Assembly (NCBI GenBank): GCA_016699675.1
Contig: CP064985.1
Coordinates: 1,240,001-1,304,000, forward strand
Direction: 5' to 3'
Source of the DNA: Austwickia sp.
Lineage (GTDB): Bacteria; Actinomycetota; Actinomycetes; Actinomycetales; Dermatophilaceae
DNA length: 64,000 bases
The notes under the pieces are model-generated. The model had not been told where the DNA came from. It was given only the letters and a program-made list of their open reading frames with translations, and did no database searches. How positions within the stretch are numbered: position 1 is the stretch's first letter; each line of letters opens with the position of its first letter. A program made the translations under genes and the position numbers. Positions 50,613-59,690 of the stretch are shown here, piece by piece.

Positions 50613-52050
50613 CGTACGCCGTGAGCGCCGCGGCCATCGCCCCGATCGCCTCCCGCAGCCCAAGCGGGTCGAACGCGTCGTCCAGGAGCCGACAGCGCGC
50701 GGCCACCGCGTGGAACCGGCGCAGCTCGTCGAAGCCCTCCGCGGTGTGCTCGTCGAGGGCGGTGAGCTGGGGCGCGGCCGCATCCGCGACGCCGTACGCC
50801 ACGACCTCCGCCCGCCACCGCCGCGCCAGGCGCAGGATGCGGTCGCCCAGCCGTACGGCCTCCTGCACGGTCCCCGGGATCTCCCGGGTCGCCGCGCGCA
50901 CCCGGCCGTGGGCCGCGGACAGCTCCTGGGCGCCCTCGGTGAGCGCACGGCAGAGCAACTCCATCGAGGCGAGGGCGTCACCCGCGGCGCCGACCTTCCC
51001 GCCGGGCTCCCCGTCCAGGAGCTCCACCGCGAAGGTGCCCACCATCAGGTTGTGCCGGCGCAGCAGCGCGATCCGCATGCGCAGCCAGCGGACCTCGTCC
51101 GCGAGAGCGGCCAGGTCCACGCCGAGCCCACGCAGCCCGTCGTCGGCGGCCTGGGCGTGGCCGCAGATCCGCGCGCCCACATCGAGGACGGCCGGGCCCG
51201 GCACGTCGCGCTCGCACCCGGCGGCCCGCGCCGCCTCCCACATCTGCACCGCCGCCGCCCGCGCCGCGTCCACGACCGCCTCGAGCCGCGAGCCCTCCGC
51301 CGTGGCATCTGCCACCGCGAGGAGCCGCGCGGCCACCGGGGCGGCGTCGGCGTACGACGACTCCAGCGCCGCGATCAGCCCCGAGTACTCGTCCAGCTGG
51401 GCCACGAGCCCCGCGGTCCGCGCCTGCACGTCATGCATCGCGGCGAGCAGATCGGCCATCGGCCCGACGGCGCCCTGCCGGCGCGGCAGGCCGCCGGCGA
51501 CGCGTTCGTACGCCGCCAGCTCCGCGGGCAGCGTGACCAACGCCAGGTCGTCTGCATCCGCCATGCCCAGCGTTTCGAGCCCCCGCAGCAACAGGCCCAG
51601 CCCCAGCTCGGCGGCCTCGTCCCGGCTCGCGCCGTCCGCCCGCGCGGCCAGCTCGACGGGCCGGATCTGCGCGTACAGCCGCTCGGAGGCCTCGCGGAGC
51701 GACGGTACCAACGGTCGCATCCGCACCGAGAGCAGCCTGTCGCCGACGGGCAGGAGGGTCGCGAAGACGTGATAGGTGCCGCCGTCCGCGGCGAGGTTCG
51801 CGACGTAGGCGCAGGCCGGTTTGCCCGCCCGCAGCTGATCCCAGACCAGCTTGAAGGCCCCCGCGGGCATGTCGGGATGCCGAATGATGTTGTGGGGCGC
51901 GCCGATCAGCTCCCCGTGCGGATAGTGGCTGAGCCGGACGAACGTGGCGTTGGCCAGCTCGATGACGCCGCCGGCGTCGGTCACCGAGAAGAAGAACTCC
52001 CCGATCCGCACCTCGTGTTCGTGCCCCGCCGGGACGACCTCGTCACGCAC
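50593..52050 (-). CDS. PAS-domain sensor protein, Aer-like PAS with helical C-terminus
   Basis: The 485-residue soluble protein begins with an Aer-type PAS domain (about 15-125): VTDAGGVIELANATFVRLSH, ELIGAPHNIIRHPDMPAGAF and YVANLAADGGTYHVFATLLP. In Aer this domain binds FAD and senses redox state. The remaining 350 residues are mostly alpha-helical; VRWLRMRIALLRRHNLMVGT recalls the tip of methyl-accepting proteins, but I see no membrane segment, HAMP, kinase or cyclase domain. No chemotaxis genes are nearby. The output is unknown. Confidence 0.72.
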   Translation of the reverse strand: MRDEVVPAGHEHEVRIGEFFFSVTDAGGVIELANATFVRLSHYPHGELIGAPHNIIRHPDMPAGAFKLVWDQLRAGKPACAYVANLAADGGTYHVFATLLPVGDRLLSVRMRPLVPSLREASERLYAQIRPVELAARADGASRDEAAELGLGLLLRGLETLGMADADDLALVTLPAELAAYERVAGGLPRRQGAVGPMADLLAAMHDVQARTAGLVAQLDEYSGLIAALESSYADAAPVAARLLAVADATAEGSRLEAVVDAARAAAVQMWEAARAAGCERDVPGPAVLDVGARICGHAQAADDGLRGLGVDLAALADEVRWLRMRIALLRRHNLMVGTFAVELLDGEPGGKVGAAGDALASMELLCRALTEGAQELSAAHGRVRAATREIPGTVQEAVRLGDRILRLARRWRAEVVAYGVADAAAPQLTALDEHTAEGFDELRRFHAVAARCRLLDDAFDPLGLREAIGAMAAALTAYGSEVAA

Positions 52051-52226
52051 CGTCTCGGCCCCCTTCGCCCACCCGTCGCTTCGCCCGCGATCACGACATC
52101 CAGCGATGCCGCGACTTGCGGCCTCGCGAGGGGCAAGACGCGCCGACCCCCAACGTCGGCGGACCCGCTCGCTCGACGGTAGTCAGGCGCCTGGACGACC
52201 GTCCAACCGAACGAAGGGTCGGATTT

Positions 52227-53903
52227 TCAAGCGAGGGCCTGCACGGTGTGAATGCTGTCGACCTCCTCCGGGGTCTTGTCGTCTCGATAACGCACGACGC
52301 GCGCGAACCGGAGCGCGACCCCACCCGGGTACCGGCGCGACGTCTGGACGCCGTCGAGCGCGATCTCGACCACCTGCTCGGGCCGCACCCGCACGACGTA
52401 CCCGTCCGTGTCGTCGGGATCCACCGCCAGCTCGCGGAACCGCTCCGTCTGCCAGCGCAGCATCGCGTCGGTCATCCCCTTGAAGGTCTTGCCGACCATG
52501 ACGAAGTCGCCCGTGGCGGGGTCCCGGGCGCCGAGGTGGATGTTGGACAGCCAGCCCTGCCGCCGGCCGCTGCCCTGCTCCACCGCGAGGACCACCAGGT
52601 CCAGGGTGCGCACGGGCTTCACCTTGACCCACCCCGAGCCGCGTCGACCCGCCGCGTACGGCGCAGCCGCGTCCTTGATCACCACCCCCTCGTGCCCCGC
52701 CGCGAGGACGTCGCCGAGGAAGGCCTCCGCGACCGCCGCGTCCCCCGCGCGGACCTGCGCGACCAGCGCCGCCGCCGGGACGACCTCGCGCAACAGGGCG
52801 TCCCGGACGGCCAACGGCTCGTCGACGAGGTCGCGGCCGTCGAGGTGGAGGACGTCGAAGAGGTACGCCGTGAGCGGCGTGGTCTCCGGCAGCGAGGCCA
52901 CCGGCGCCGCGTCGGCCGAGTGGACGGGCGCGTCCGGCAGCTCCGACACGCCCGACGGGGCCGATCGAGCCGACGCTCCCGACCGGGCCGCCCGCGCCGA
53001 AACCGCCGAGCCGGCGGCCGGCAGGGTGGACGCCGTGCGCGCCCCGGTGACCTGGAACGGGTGCGGCCGGCCCGCCGCATCGAGCGCGATGACCTCGCCG
53101 TCGAACACCGCGGTGGCCACGGGCAGTGAGCGGGCCAGGGCCACCGTCTCCGGGAGGCGGTCCGTGATGTCGTCGAGGCTTCGGGTGAAGACGCGCACGT
53201 CGTCGGGCCGAACGTGCACCTGGATCCGGACGCCGTCGAGCTTGGCCTGGACGAACCGGTCGGCGAGGGACGCGTCCGGTCCGCCCGCCGCGACGGCGTA
53301 CGCCGCAGCCACCGACTTCGCCGAACCGGCCAGCATCGGCCGCACGGCGCGGCCCACCTCCAGTCGCAGCGCGGTAACGGCCGCGGCTCCCCCCGTGGCG
53401 GCCGCCTCGGCGAGGGGACCGGGCCGGCCCGCGTACATCAGGCCCCGCCGCAGCACCGGCTCCGGCACGTCGTACGCCACCGCCATCGCCGCCAGCAGCG
53501 GCCCCTCCAGCGAGCCCTGCCGCAGATTGCCGGTGAGCAACGCCCCGAGATAGCCCTGCTCGTCGGCCGTGGCCTGGCCGTACAGAGCGGTCGCCAGCGC
53601 CGTGCGCCGCGCCGCCGAGCCGGGCCCCGAAGTCGCCGCGAGCCGACTGAACGTCGCGTCGACCTCGGCGACCCCGAGGTCGGCCTGCGCGCTCGGGGCG
53701 ACCCTCGGCAGGCTGCGCCAGCCGAGGCCGATGCGGCCCTGCGGGAGGGTGCCCGAGAGGTACGCCGCGACGATCCCCACCTCGTCGGCCGGCGTGCGCC
53801 GCAGCAGCCCGGCGATCAGGTCGCGCTTGGCCGTGCGGGCGGGCGTCGCGGCGACGGCCGCGGACGTGGCGACGAGATCGGCGAGCAACAGCGGGGCAGG
53901 CAT
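52227..53903 (-). CDS. ATP-dependent DNA ligase (LigB-type)
   Basis: The 558-residue protein has an N-terminal DNA-binding domain (RIGLGWRSLPRVAPSA), the adenylation motif AKLDGVRIQVH with Lys221 as AMP acceptor, FDGEVIALD (motif III), LFDVLHLDG, EGVVIKDAAAPY (motif IV), WVKVKP (motif V), and a C-terminal OB domain with GYVVRVRPEQVVEIALDGVQ. About 45 Ala/Ser-rich residues (TASTLPAAGSAVSARAARSG onward, near 285-330) are inserted within the adenylation domain. It seals nicks, probably in repair, since replication uses the NAD ligase. TACTGT seven bases before ATG 53903 predicts a leaderless mRNA. Confidence 0.88.
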   Translation of the reverse strand: MPAPLLLADLVATSAAVAATPARTAKRDLIAGLLRRTPADEVGIVAAYLSGTLPQGRIGLGWRSLPRVAPSAQADLGVAEVDATFSRLAATSGPGSAARRTALATALYGQATADEQGYLGALLTGNLRQGSLEGPLLAAMAVAYDVPEPVLRRGLMYAGRPGPLAEAAATGGAAAVTALRLEVGRAVRPMLAGSAKSVAAAYAVAAGGPDASLADRFVQAKLDGVRIQVHVRPDDVRVFTRSLDDITDRLPETVALARSLPVATAVFDGEVIALDAAGRPHPFQVTGARTASTLPAAGSAVSARAARSGASARSAPSGVSELPDAPVHSADAAPVASLPETTPLTAYLFDVLHLDGRDLVDEPLAVRDALLREVVPAAALVAQVRAGDAAVAEAFLGDVLAAGHEGVVIKDAAAPYAAGRRGSGWVKVKPVRTLDLVVLAVEQGSGRRQGWLSNIHLGARDPATGDFVMVGKTFKGMTDAMLRWQTERFRELAVDPDDTDGYVVRVRPEQVVEIALDGVQTSRRYPGGVALRFARVVRYRDDKTPEEVDSIHTVQALA

Positions 53904-53916
53904 GCCGCACACAGTA
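53904..53916 (-). promoter_or_regulatory. leaderless promoter of the DNA ligase gene
   Basis: On the minus strand TACTGT (53911-53916) is followed by seven bases and ATG 53903, with no Shine-Dalgarno between. Confidence 0.55.
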
Positions 53917-53992
53917 GGACCCACCTCCGACACCCGGCGCGGGAAGGATCCGGCGCCCGCCCCGGCCCGCCGACGCGGTTAAATGGATCGCA

Positions 53993-55723
53993 ATGGGAGA
54001 CGAGGGAATCGGACTGGGGGTGGCCGCCCACGGGCGCGCCCTGGTGCTCGGGCGGCTGACCTCCTGGCGACGGCGCCTGGGCGGCCTGTCGCGGCTCGGA
54101 CTCGCCCTGGCCGGGCTCTGGTTCGTGGCCGCCAACACCCCCTCGCTGCTGCCCCGGCCGTGGTGGCTGCAGGGGTTCATCGCGGCGATCTGCGCCGTGC
54201 TCGGCTACGCGACCGGCACCGTGCTCGGCGCCCTCCTGCACGCCGTCGAGCGCTGGCTCGGCCTGCAGGTCAGCATCAACAAGCACCGCGCCCGCCGCCT
54301 GCAGGAGCTCGGCCTCGGCCTGGTGCTCCTCCTGGCCGCGGCGTTCCCGTTCCTCACGATCCGCTGGCAGCAGTTCGTCACGACGTACGTCGGGCAGGAC
54401 CCACCCGGCTGGGAGTACCCCATCGGCAGCCTCCTCGTCGCCACCGTGACCTTCGTGGCGGCCATCTCGTTGTGGCGCCTCGTGGCCGACCTCCTCGACT
54501 GGTTCCTCGCGCGGGTGCGCTCGCGGGTGGTCCGGGAGACCGCCGCCCGGGTGGTCGCCAGCCTCCTGACCCTCGCCACCGTCGGGGCGGGCCTCACGCT
54601 GGTGGCCCGTCCGCTGGTGCTGGCCGGGGTGGAGGGCCAGGCGAACCGGGTCAATCGGACGGCCCCGCAGGGGCAGAGCGCGCCCACCTCACCGCTGCGC
54701 AGCGGCGGCCCCGGGTCGCCGTACCCCTGGGCGAGCCTCGGCCAGGACGGCGCGATCTTCGTCTCCAGCGGACCGGACGCGGCCCGGATCACCGGGGTCA
54801 CCGGCCGCCGGGCGAAGGAACCGATCCGGGTCTTCGTGGGCCAGCAGGACACCCTCGAGCGGACCCGCGACGGCGTCCTCGCCGAGCTCGACCGGACCGG
54901 CGCCTGGCAGCGACGCGCGATCGTGCTCGGGACGGCCACCAGCACCGGCTACCTCAACACGTGGGGGGCGAGCTCGCTGGAGTACCTCCTCGACGGCGAC
55001 ACCGCGTTCGCCTCGATGGCCTACTCCGACCTGCCCTCCGCGTTCGGCCTGCTCACCGCCTCCGACGACCCGCGACGGGCGGCGCGGGAGCTGCTCGACG
55101 CGGTCCGGGCCCGGCTCACGGCGCTGCCCGCGCAGGCCCGCCCCAAGCTCTACGTGACCGGGGAATCGCTGGGGGCGTACGGCGGGGACGCCGCCTTCAC
55201 CTCCCTGGATCAGATGCTCGCGCAGGTCGACGGCGCGCTCTGGTCCGGGACGCCGGCGTTCGCCCCCAATCGGGCCGCCCTGACCGCCGGCCGCTACCCG
55301 GGGTCCACCACCGTGGTGCCGGTCGTGGACGACGGCAAGCACGTGCGGTTCGCCGGCCGGGCCGCGCAGCTGAGCGCCGACGAGTACGGCCGGACCCTGG
55401 GCCCCTGGGACTTCCCCCGGGTCGTCTACCTGCAGCACGCCTCCGACCCCGTGGCCTGGTGGTCCCCCTCGCTGATGTGGAGCACCCCGACGTGGCTCAA
55501 CGAGACCCGCCGGGACACCCCGATGGCGCAGATGAGCTGGACCACCCAGGTGACGTTCTGGCAGGTCACGGCCGACATGCTGGTGTCGAACAATGTGCCG
55601 GGCGGCTACGGACACCGGTACTACGGCGGGGAGATGGTGCCCGCCTGGGCGGCGGTGCTCGGGATCGCGGACCGTACGCCGGAGCAGCTGGACCGCATCG
55701 CCGACGCGGTGGGCCGCACCTGA
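53993..55723 (+). CDS. membrane-anchored alpha/beta-hydrolase (Abhydrolase_9 family)
   Basis: The 576-residue protein has four or five N-terminal membrane segments (LGLALAGLWFVAANTPSLLP, WLQGFIAAICAVLGYATGTV, WEYPIGSLLVATVTFVAAIS) and a C-terminal alpha/beta-hydrolase domain from about 240. The nucleophile motif is VTGESLGAYGGDAAF, and YLQHASDPVAWWSPSLMW carries a likely Asp. This two-part layout is the actinobacterial Abhydrolase_9 family, of unknown substrate, perhaps cell-envelope lipids. It ends eight bases from a convergent hydrolase gene. Confidence 0.8.
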   Translation: MGDEGIGLGVAAHGRALVLGRLTSWRRRLGGLSRLGLALAGLWFVAANTPSLLPRPWWLQGFIAAICAVLGYATGTVLGALLHAVERWLGLQVSINKHRARRLQELGLGLVLLLAAAFPFLTIRWQQFVTTYVGQDPPGWEYPIGSLLVATVTFVAAISLWRLVADLLDWFLARVRSRVVRETAARVVASLLTLATVGAGLTLVARPLVLAGVEGQANRVNRTAPQGQSAPTSPLRSGGPGSPYPWASLGQDGAIFVSSGPDAARITGVTGRRAKEPIRVFVGQQDTLERTRDGVLAELDRTGAWQRRAIVLGTATSTGYLNTWGASSLEYLLDGDTAFASMAYSDLPSAFGLLTASDDPRRAARELLDAVRARLTALPAQARPKLYVTGESLGAYGGDAAFTSLDQMLAQVDGALWSGTPAFAPNRAALTAGRYPGSTTVVPVVDDGKHVRFAGRAAQLSADEYGRTLGPWDFPRVVYLQHASDPVAWWSPSLMWSTPTWLNETRRDTPMAQMSWTTQVTFWQVTADMLVSNNVPGGYGHRYYGGEMVPAWAAVLGIADRTPEQLDRIADAVGRT

Positions 55724-55730
55724 CCCAGGC

Positions 55731-56438
55731 CTACGGCCAGGTGTCGAGTTCCGCGCGCACGAGGTCGGTCACGACGGGGTCGGACACCAGCATCGGGTGG
55801 CTCACCTTCCGCCCGGGCTCCAGGTCCTGGACCCACACGACCCGCAGCCGGGGGTCGATGTCGCCGGCGAGGTAGGCGGGCCGCACGAGCCGGTCGTCGC
55901 GCGAGGCCACCAGGAGGTAGCGGGGCCCGCTCGGCAGGGCGGTCAGGTCCGGCAGCCGGCCGCTGCCGGCGACCATTCCGCGCGCTGACGGCCCCAGCGC
56001 CCAGTCGAGCGCGTGCCGCAGGCCCGCCGAGTGCGCGACGCGGCTGGACCGACCCAGCGGGGTGACGCCCCATAACGGCGAGCCGAGCAGGACGACGTGC
56101 GCCACCCGGTCCGGCAGCGCGGCGGCGCAGGCCAACGCGTGCAGCCCGCCCTGGGAGTGGCCGACGAGATCGACGTACGGCGTGTGCGGCCGGGCCAGGA
56201 TCGCGGCCGCCGCCGCGACCACCTCGCGGGTGGACTCCGCCAGCGGCGCCAGGCCGCCCTGACCGAACCGGCCACGCAGGCCGTGCCGGTGCCAGCCGTA
56301 GTCGAGCGTCGTCGCGTCCCGGCCGTCGCGGCGCAGCGCGTCGACGAGGGGGCGCAGCGTCGCCGACGTGTCGTTCGTCCCGTGCAGCAGGACGGCGGGC
56401 GGCCGGCCCCGGTCGGCGTACGGCGTCGCGGCACTCAC
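55731..56438 (-). CDS. alpha/beta hydrolase (lipase-like)
   Basis: The 235-residue protein has PPAVLLHGTNDTSATLRPLV (oxyanion region HG), the nucleophile motif VDLVGHSQGGLHALA, and a C-terminal Asp/His pair in VASRDDRLV and KVSHPMLVSD. It resembles triacylglycerol lipases/esterases; no signal peptide is visible with GTG 56438, which GGAAGAG supports. It is divergent from the AI-2E family gene. Confidence 0.78.
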   Translation of the reverse strand: MSAATPYADRGRPPAVLLHGTNDTSATLRPLVDALRRDGRDATTLDYGWHRHGLRGRFGQGGLAPLAESTREVVAAAAAILARPHTPYVDLVGHSQGGLHALACAAALPDRVAHVVLLGSPLWGVTPLGRSSRVAHSAGLRHALDWALGPSARGMVAGSGRLPDLTALPSGPRYLLVASRDDRLVRPAYLAGDIDPRLRVVWVQDLEPGRKVSHPMLVSDPVVTDLVRAELDTWP

Positions 56439-56612
56439 CCGCCCACTCTTCCAGGGCCACCCGGCGGGCGACGCGCGCAGCGCGGGAGGATCGCCCGCCG
56501 CCGGTGCGGCACAATCGAGGTCGGAGTCAACCGGTCCAGCGCAGGGCCCGTTCGACGCGGGGCCGCGGACCGGCCCCGCCGAACTTCGAGGCGACAGGCG
56601 AGGCGGCAAGCC

Positions 56613-57809
56613 ATGACGGCAGAACGGTCCACCGACGCGGAGGCTTCGGCCCCCGACCCGGCAGTGTCGACGGAGCATCGCCCCGTCCCGACCGACGAGC
56701 GGATCGTTGGCGCCGAACCCCCGGACGGTGCCGACGCTCCCGACGTACCCCGCTCCACCCTGCCGCGCCTCTTCGCGATCGGCGTCGGCGGCGCGGGCCT
56801 GGCCTACTGCGTGATGTTCCTGCAGGGCCTCGGCAGCGTGGTCGCGCCGGTGTTCCTCGCGCTCAACCTGATGGTCACGGCGCACCCGTTGCACAGCACC
56901 CTCGCCCGGCGTGGGGTCAACCGCAGCGTCGCCGCGATCGCGACGGGGCTGCTGGTCCTGACCGTGCTCGCGGCGTTCTTCACGGCCATCGGATGGGCCA
57001 TCACGCAGCTGGTCACGACGTTGCCGGAGTACAACACGCAGTTCCAGGGCCTGCTCACCTCCATCACGGATCAGCTCGCCAAGATCGGCGTCACGCCGGA
57101 CTCGCTGCTCAAGCAGATCCAACAGATCAGCCCGTCGAGCGCGCTCGGGGTCATCACGCCGGTGTTCGCCAACCTTTCGACGGGGGCGGCGCTGCTGACC
57201 GTCATGGTCGGCGTCGTGTTCTTCCTGACGATGGACTCGGTCTCGATCGACTATCGCCTCGACCTGGCCCAGCGCTACCACCCGCGAATCATCGGCGGGC
57301 TGCGCTCGTTCTCCCAGGGGGTTCGCCGGTACTGGATCGTCTCCTCGGTCTTCGGCCTCATCTCGGCGGTGCTCGATGTCATCGCGCTCATGATCATCGG
57401 GGTGCCGCTGGCGCTCGTGTGGGGCGTCCTCGCGTTCCTGTGCAACTACATCCCGAACGTGGGCTTCTTCATCGGTCTGGTGCCGCCCGCGCTGCTGGCC
57501 CTGCTGGCGCTGGGACCGGGCCCGGCGCTCATCGTCGTGGCCGTCTACCTAGGCCTGAACTTCGTGGTCCAGTCGCTGATCATGCCGCGGTTCACCGGTC
57601 AGGCCGTCGGCATCACCGCGACGCTCACGTTCGTGTCGCTGCTGTTCTGGGCCTGGGTGCTCGGGGTGCTCGGGGCGCTGCTGGCCGTGCCGGCGACGCT
57701 CTTCTTCAAGGCGGTCCTCATCGACGCCGACCCGAACGCGCGGTGGGCCAACGCGCTGATCGCCGCGGACCCGCTGACCTACGAGGGCGCGGCCGACGCG
57801 AAGCCATGA
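56613..57809 (+). CDS. AI-2E family transporter (TqsA/PerM-like)
   Basis: The 398-residue protein has a disordered 45-residue N-terminus and seven or eight membrane segments with the family arrangement: LGSVVAPVFLALNLMVTAHP, a soluble segment, then ALVWGVLAFLCNYIPNVGFF and IGLVPPALLALLALGPGPAL. Members export small molecules or ions; autoinducer-2 transport is shown for only a few. The start is ATG 56613. Its stop overlaps the next gene's ATG. Confidence 0.83.
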   Translation: MTAERSTDAEASAPDPAVSTEHRPVPTDERIVGAEPPDGADAPDVPRSTLPRLFAIGVGGAGLAYCVMFLQGLGSVVAPVFLALNLMVTAHPLHSTLARRGVNRSVAAIATGLLVLTVLAAFFTAIGWAITQLVTTLPEYNTQFQGLLTSITDQLAKIGVTPDSLLKQIQQISPSSALGVITPVFANLSTGAALLTVMVGVVFFLTMDSVSIDYRLDLAQRYHPRIIGGLRSFSQGVRRYWIVSSVFGLISAVLDVIALMIIGVPLALVWGVLAFLCNYIPNVGFFIGLVPPALLALLALGPGPALIVVAVYLGLNFVVQSLIMPRFTGQAVGITATLTFVSLLFWAWVLGVLGALLAVPATLFFKAVLIDADPNARWANALIAADPLTYEGAADAKP

Positions 57810-59032
57810 CGGCCTCGCCCGGGCTGCGCAAGGGCGAGCTGGACTACCGGCGGGCCGTGGTGGGCCTGGTCGCCGCGGGGCTGGCGACGTTCGACGCGAT
57901 GTACTGCACGCAGGCCGTGATGCCCGCGCTGGGCGCCGACCTGCACGCCACGCCCGCCGAGGCCGCCCTGACGGTGAGCGCCGCGACGGGCCTGCTCGCG
58001 GTGACGATCCTGCCGGCGTCCGTGCTGTCGGAACGGTTCGGGCGCACCCGGGTGATCGTCGGTTCGGCGCTGGCGGCCGGCGTCTTGGGCTTGCTCCTCC
58101 CGCTGGCGCCCTCCCTGACCTGGCTCGTGGCGGGGCGCGGGCTGCAGGGGCTGCTGCTCGCGGGCGTGCCCGCCACGGCGATGGCGTGGCTCGCGGAGGA
58201 GGTGGACCCCCGCGATCTGGCGCCGGCGATGGGGCAGTACGTCGCGGGGACCACGGTCGGGGGTCTGCTCGGGCGGCTCATCCCGGCCGGCGTGCTGGAG
58301 TTCTCGAGCTGGCGCTGGGCCGTCGGGGCGGCGATGGCGTTCGCGGTGGCCAGCGCGACCCTGACGGCCCTCGTGCTGCCCCGCCAGCGTCGGTTCGTGC
58401 CCAAGCGGCTGACCATCGCCACCGAGACGACGGCGGTGCTGCGGCACTGGCGCAATCCCCGGCTGGCCGGCCTGTTCGTGCTGCCGTTCCTGCTGATGGG
58501 GGCCTTCGTGTCCCTCTACAACTACCTCGGCTACCGGCTCATCCACACGTTCGGCCTCGGGGAGGCGGCGGCGGGGTCGGTGTTCCTGCTGTACCTGTGC
58601 GGCACGTTCGCCTCGGCGTACGCCGGGCGGTTGGCCGCTCACGTCGGCCGAGGGCGGGTGCTTCTCGGCGGGGCGGGCCTGGCCGCGCTGGCGCTGCCGC
58701 TGGTCGCCGTACCCGCCCTGCCGGTCCTCCTCGGGGCGACGGCCCTGTTCACGACCGGCTTCTTCGCCGCCCACGCGGTCGCCTCCGGCTGGGTCGGCGC
58801 GACCGCCACGCGGGACCGCGGCGAGGCGAGTGGGATGTACCTGTCCTGTTACTACCTCGGCTCGTCCCTACTGGGGTACGCGTCGGGGCACGTGTTTCAC
58901 GCGCTGGGTTGGCCGGCGCTCGTCGCGTGGCTGACCGGGCTGGTCGCAGCGGGCGTCCTCGTGGCCGCGTTCGTGGCGCGGACGCCATCACCACGCGACC
59001 CGTCCGGCCCCCGATTCCCGCAACCACGGTAA
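57806..59032 (+). CDS. MFS transporter (AraJ/YnfM-like)
   Basis: The 408-residue protein has 12 membrane segments: FDAMYCTQAVMPALGADLHA at helix 1, ASVLSERFGRTRVIVGSALA with motif A between helices 2 and 3, and VPATAMAWLAEEVDPRDLAP. It is coupled to the AI-2E gene by an ATGA overlap, so the two exporters are made together. Its stop TAA lies in the dispersed motif CGCAACCACGGTAA and is followed by a 7-bp duplicate with TGA. Confidence 0.82.
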   Translation: MTASPGLRKGELDYRRAVVGLVAAGLATFDAMYCTQAVMPALGADLHATPAEAALTVSAATGLLAVTILPASVLSERFGRTRVIVGSALAAGVLGLLLPLAPSLTWLVAGRGLQGLLLAGVPATAMAWLAEEVDPRDLAPAMGQYVAGTTVGGLLGRLIPAGVLEFSSWRWAVGAAMAFAVASATLTALVLPRQRRFVPKRLTIATETTAVLRHWRNPRLAGLFVLPFLLMGAFVSLYNYLGYRLIHTFGLGEAAAGSVFLLYLCGTFASAYAGRLAAHVGRGRVLLGGAGLAALALPLVAVPALPVLLGATALFTTGFFAAHAVASGWVGATATRDRGEASGMYLSCYYLGSSLLGYASGHVFHALGWPALVAWLTGLVAAGVLVAAFVARTPSPRDPSGPRFPQPR

Positions 59033-59040
59033 TCGGTGAT
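59019..59040. repeat. CGCAACCACGGTAA head with duplicated stop
   Basis: The head (59019-59032) contains the MFS stop TAA. CGGTAAT is followed at once by CGGTGAT (59034-59040), which repeats the stop context. The sequence is one base class away from the heads at 41.9 and 49.8 kb. The gap 59041-59147 holds only GTTGCAGYGA-like repeats. Confidence 0.6.
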
Positions 59041-59147
59041 GTCCACCCGAGCCCGCCCGTGGTAGCGCGGCAGTGCGGGTGTGGTGTGGCAGTGAGGGTG
59101 GTGTTGCAGCGACGGTGCCGTTGTTGCAGTGAGCCGCTGAGTCGGGG

Positions 59148-59552
59148 TCAGTCCACCCGGTCGAGCTGGGCCTCCACGCAGCTCAGGCGGACCAGCAGCC
59201 CCGCGAGGTCGTCGGCCAGGCCCAACAGCTGTTCCCGCAGGTCGTCGGCGGTGGGCAGGTCGACCTCCTCGGCGCTTCCCGCCAGGGTGTACAGCGCCAG
59301 GTCGACCGCGCGCAGCAGCCGACGGGCCAGCGCCGAGCCTGTGGCGACCAGCCCGGCGACGTGCGGGCGGAGCCGCTCGCGGGCATCCCCCGGGGCCTGG
59401 GCGATCAGGCTGTCCGTCGCGGCGAGATTGCCGACGATCGTGGGGACGTGGGCCCGGACGATGTCGATCGTGGTGGCGCAGAACACCTGGGCATCGAGCG
59501 TCGGCGGCTGAGCGGGTTTCGGTGCCTGGTTTATCGAGACTCCGGGTGTCAC
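59148..59552 (-). CDS. small helical protein of unknown function, paralogue 1
   Basis: The 134-residue protein is predicted all-alpha. Its core, VFCATTIDIVRAHVPTIVGN, LAATDSLIAQAPGDARERLR and LRRAVDLALYTL-like helices, aligns with the next gene's product along its whole length, including a shared Cys, an Ala-His-x-Pro and the closing VEAQLDRVD. I recognise no known family. GTG 59552 lacks a clear ribosome site. Confidence 0.62.
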   Translation of the reverse strand: MTPGVSINQAPKPAQPPTLDAQVFCATTIDIVRAHVPTIVGNLAATDSLIAQAPGDARERLRPHVAGLVATGSALARRLLRAVDLALYTLAGSAEEVDLPTADDLREQLLGLADDLAGLLVRLSCVEAQLDRVD

Positions 59553-59690
59553 GTCGTACGGTCGCCGGTCGCGACCTGGAAGGGTTCGGCTCCCCCATCG
59601 ACACGGCGGCTAGGGGGTTGAGCGGTTCCGGTGCCCGGCCCAGCGCGGCACAATCTGCGAATACCGTTCCGCCGCAGGCGAAAAGTGCCT

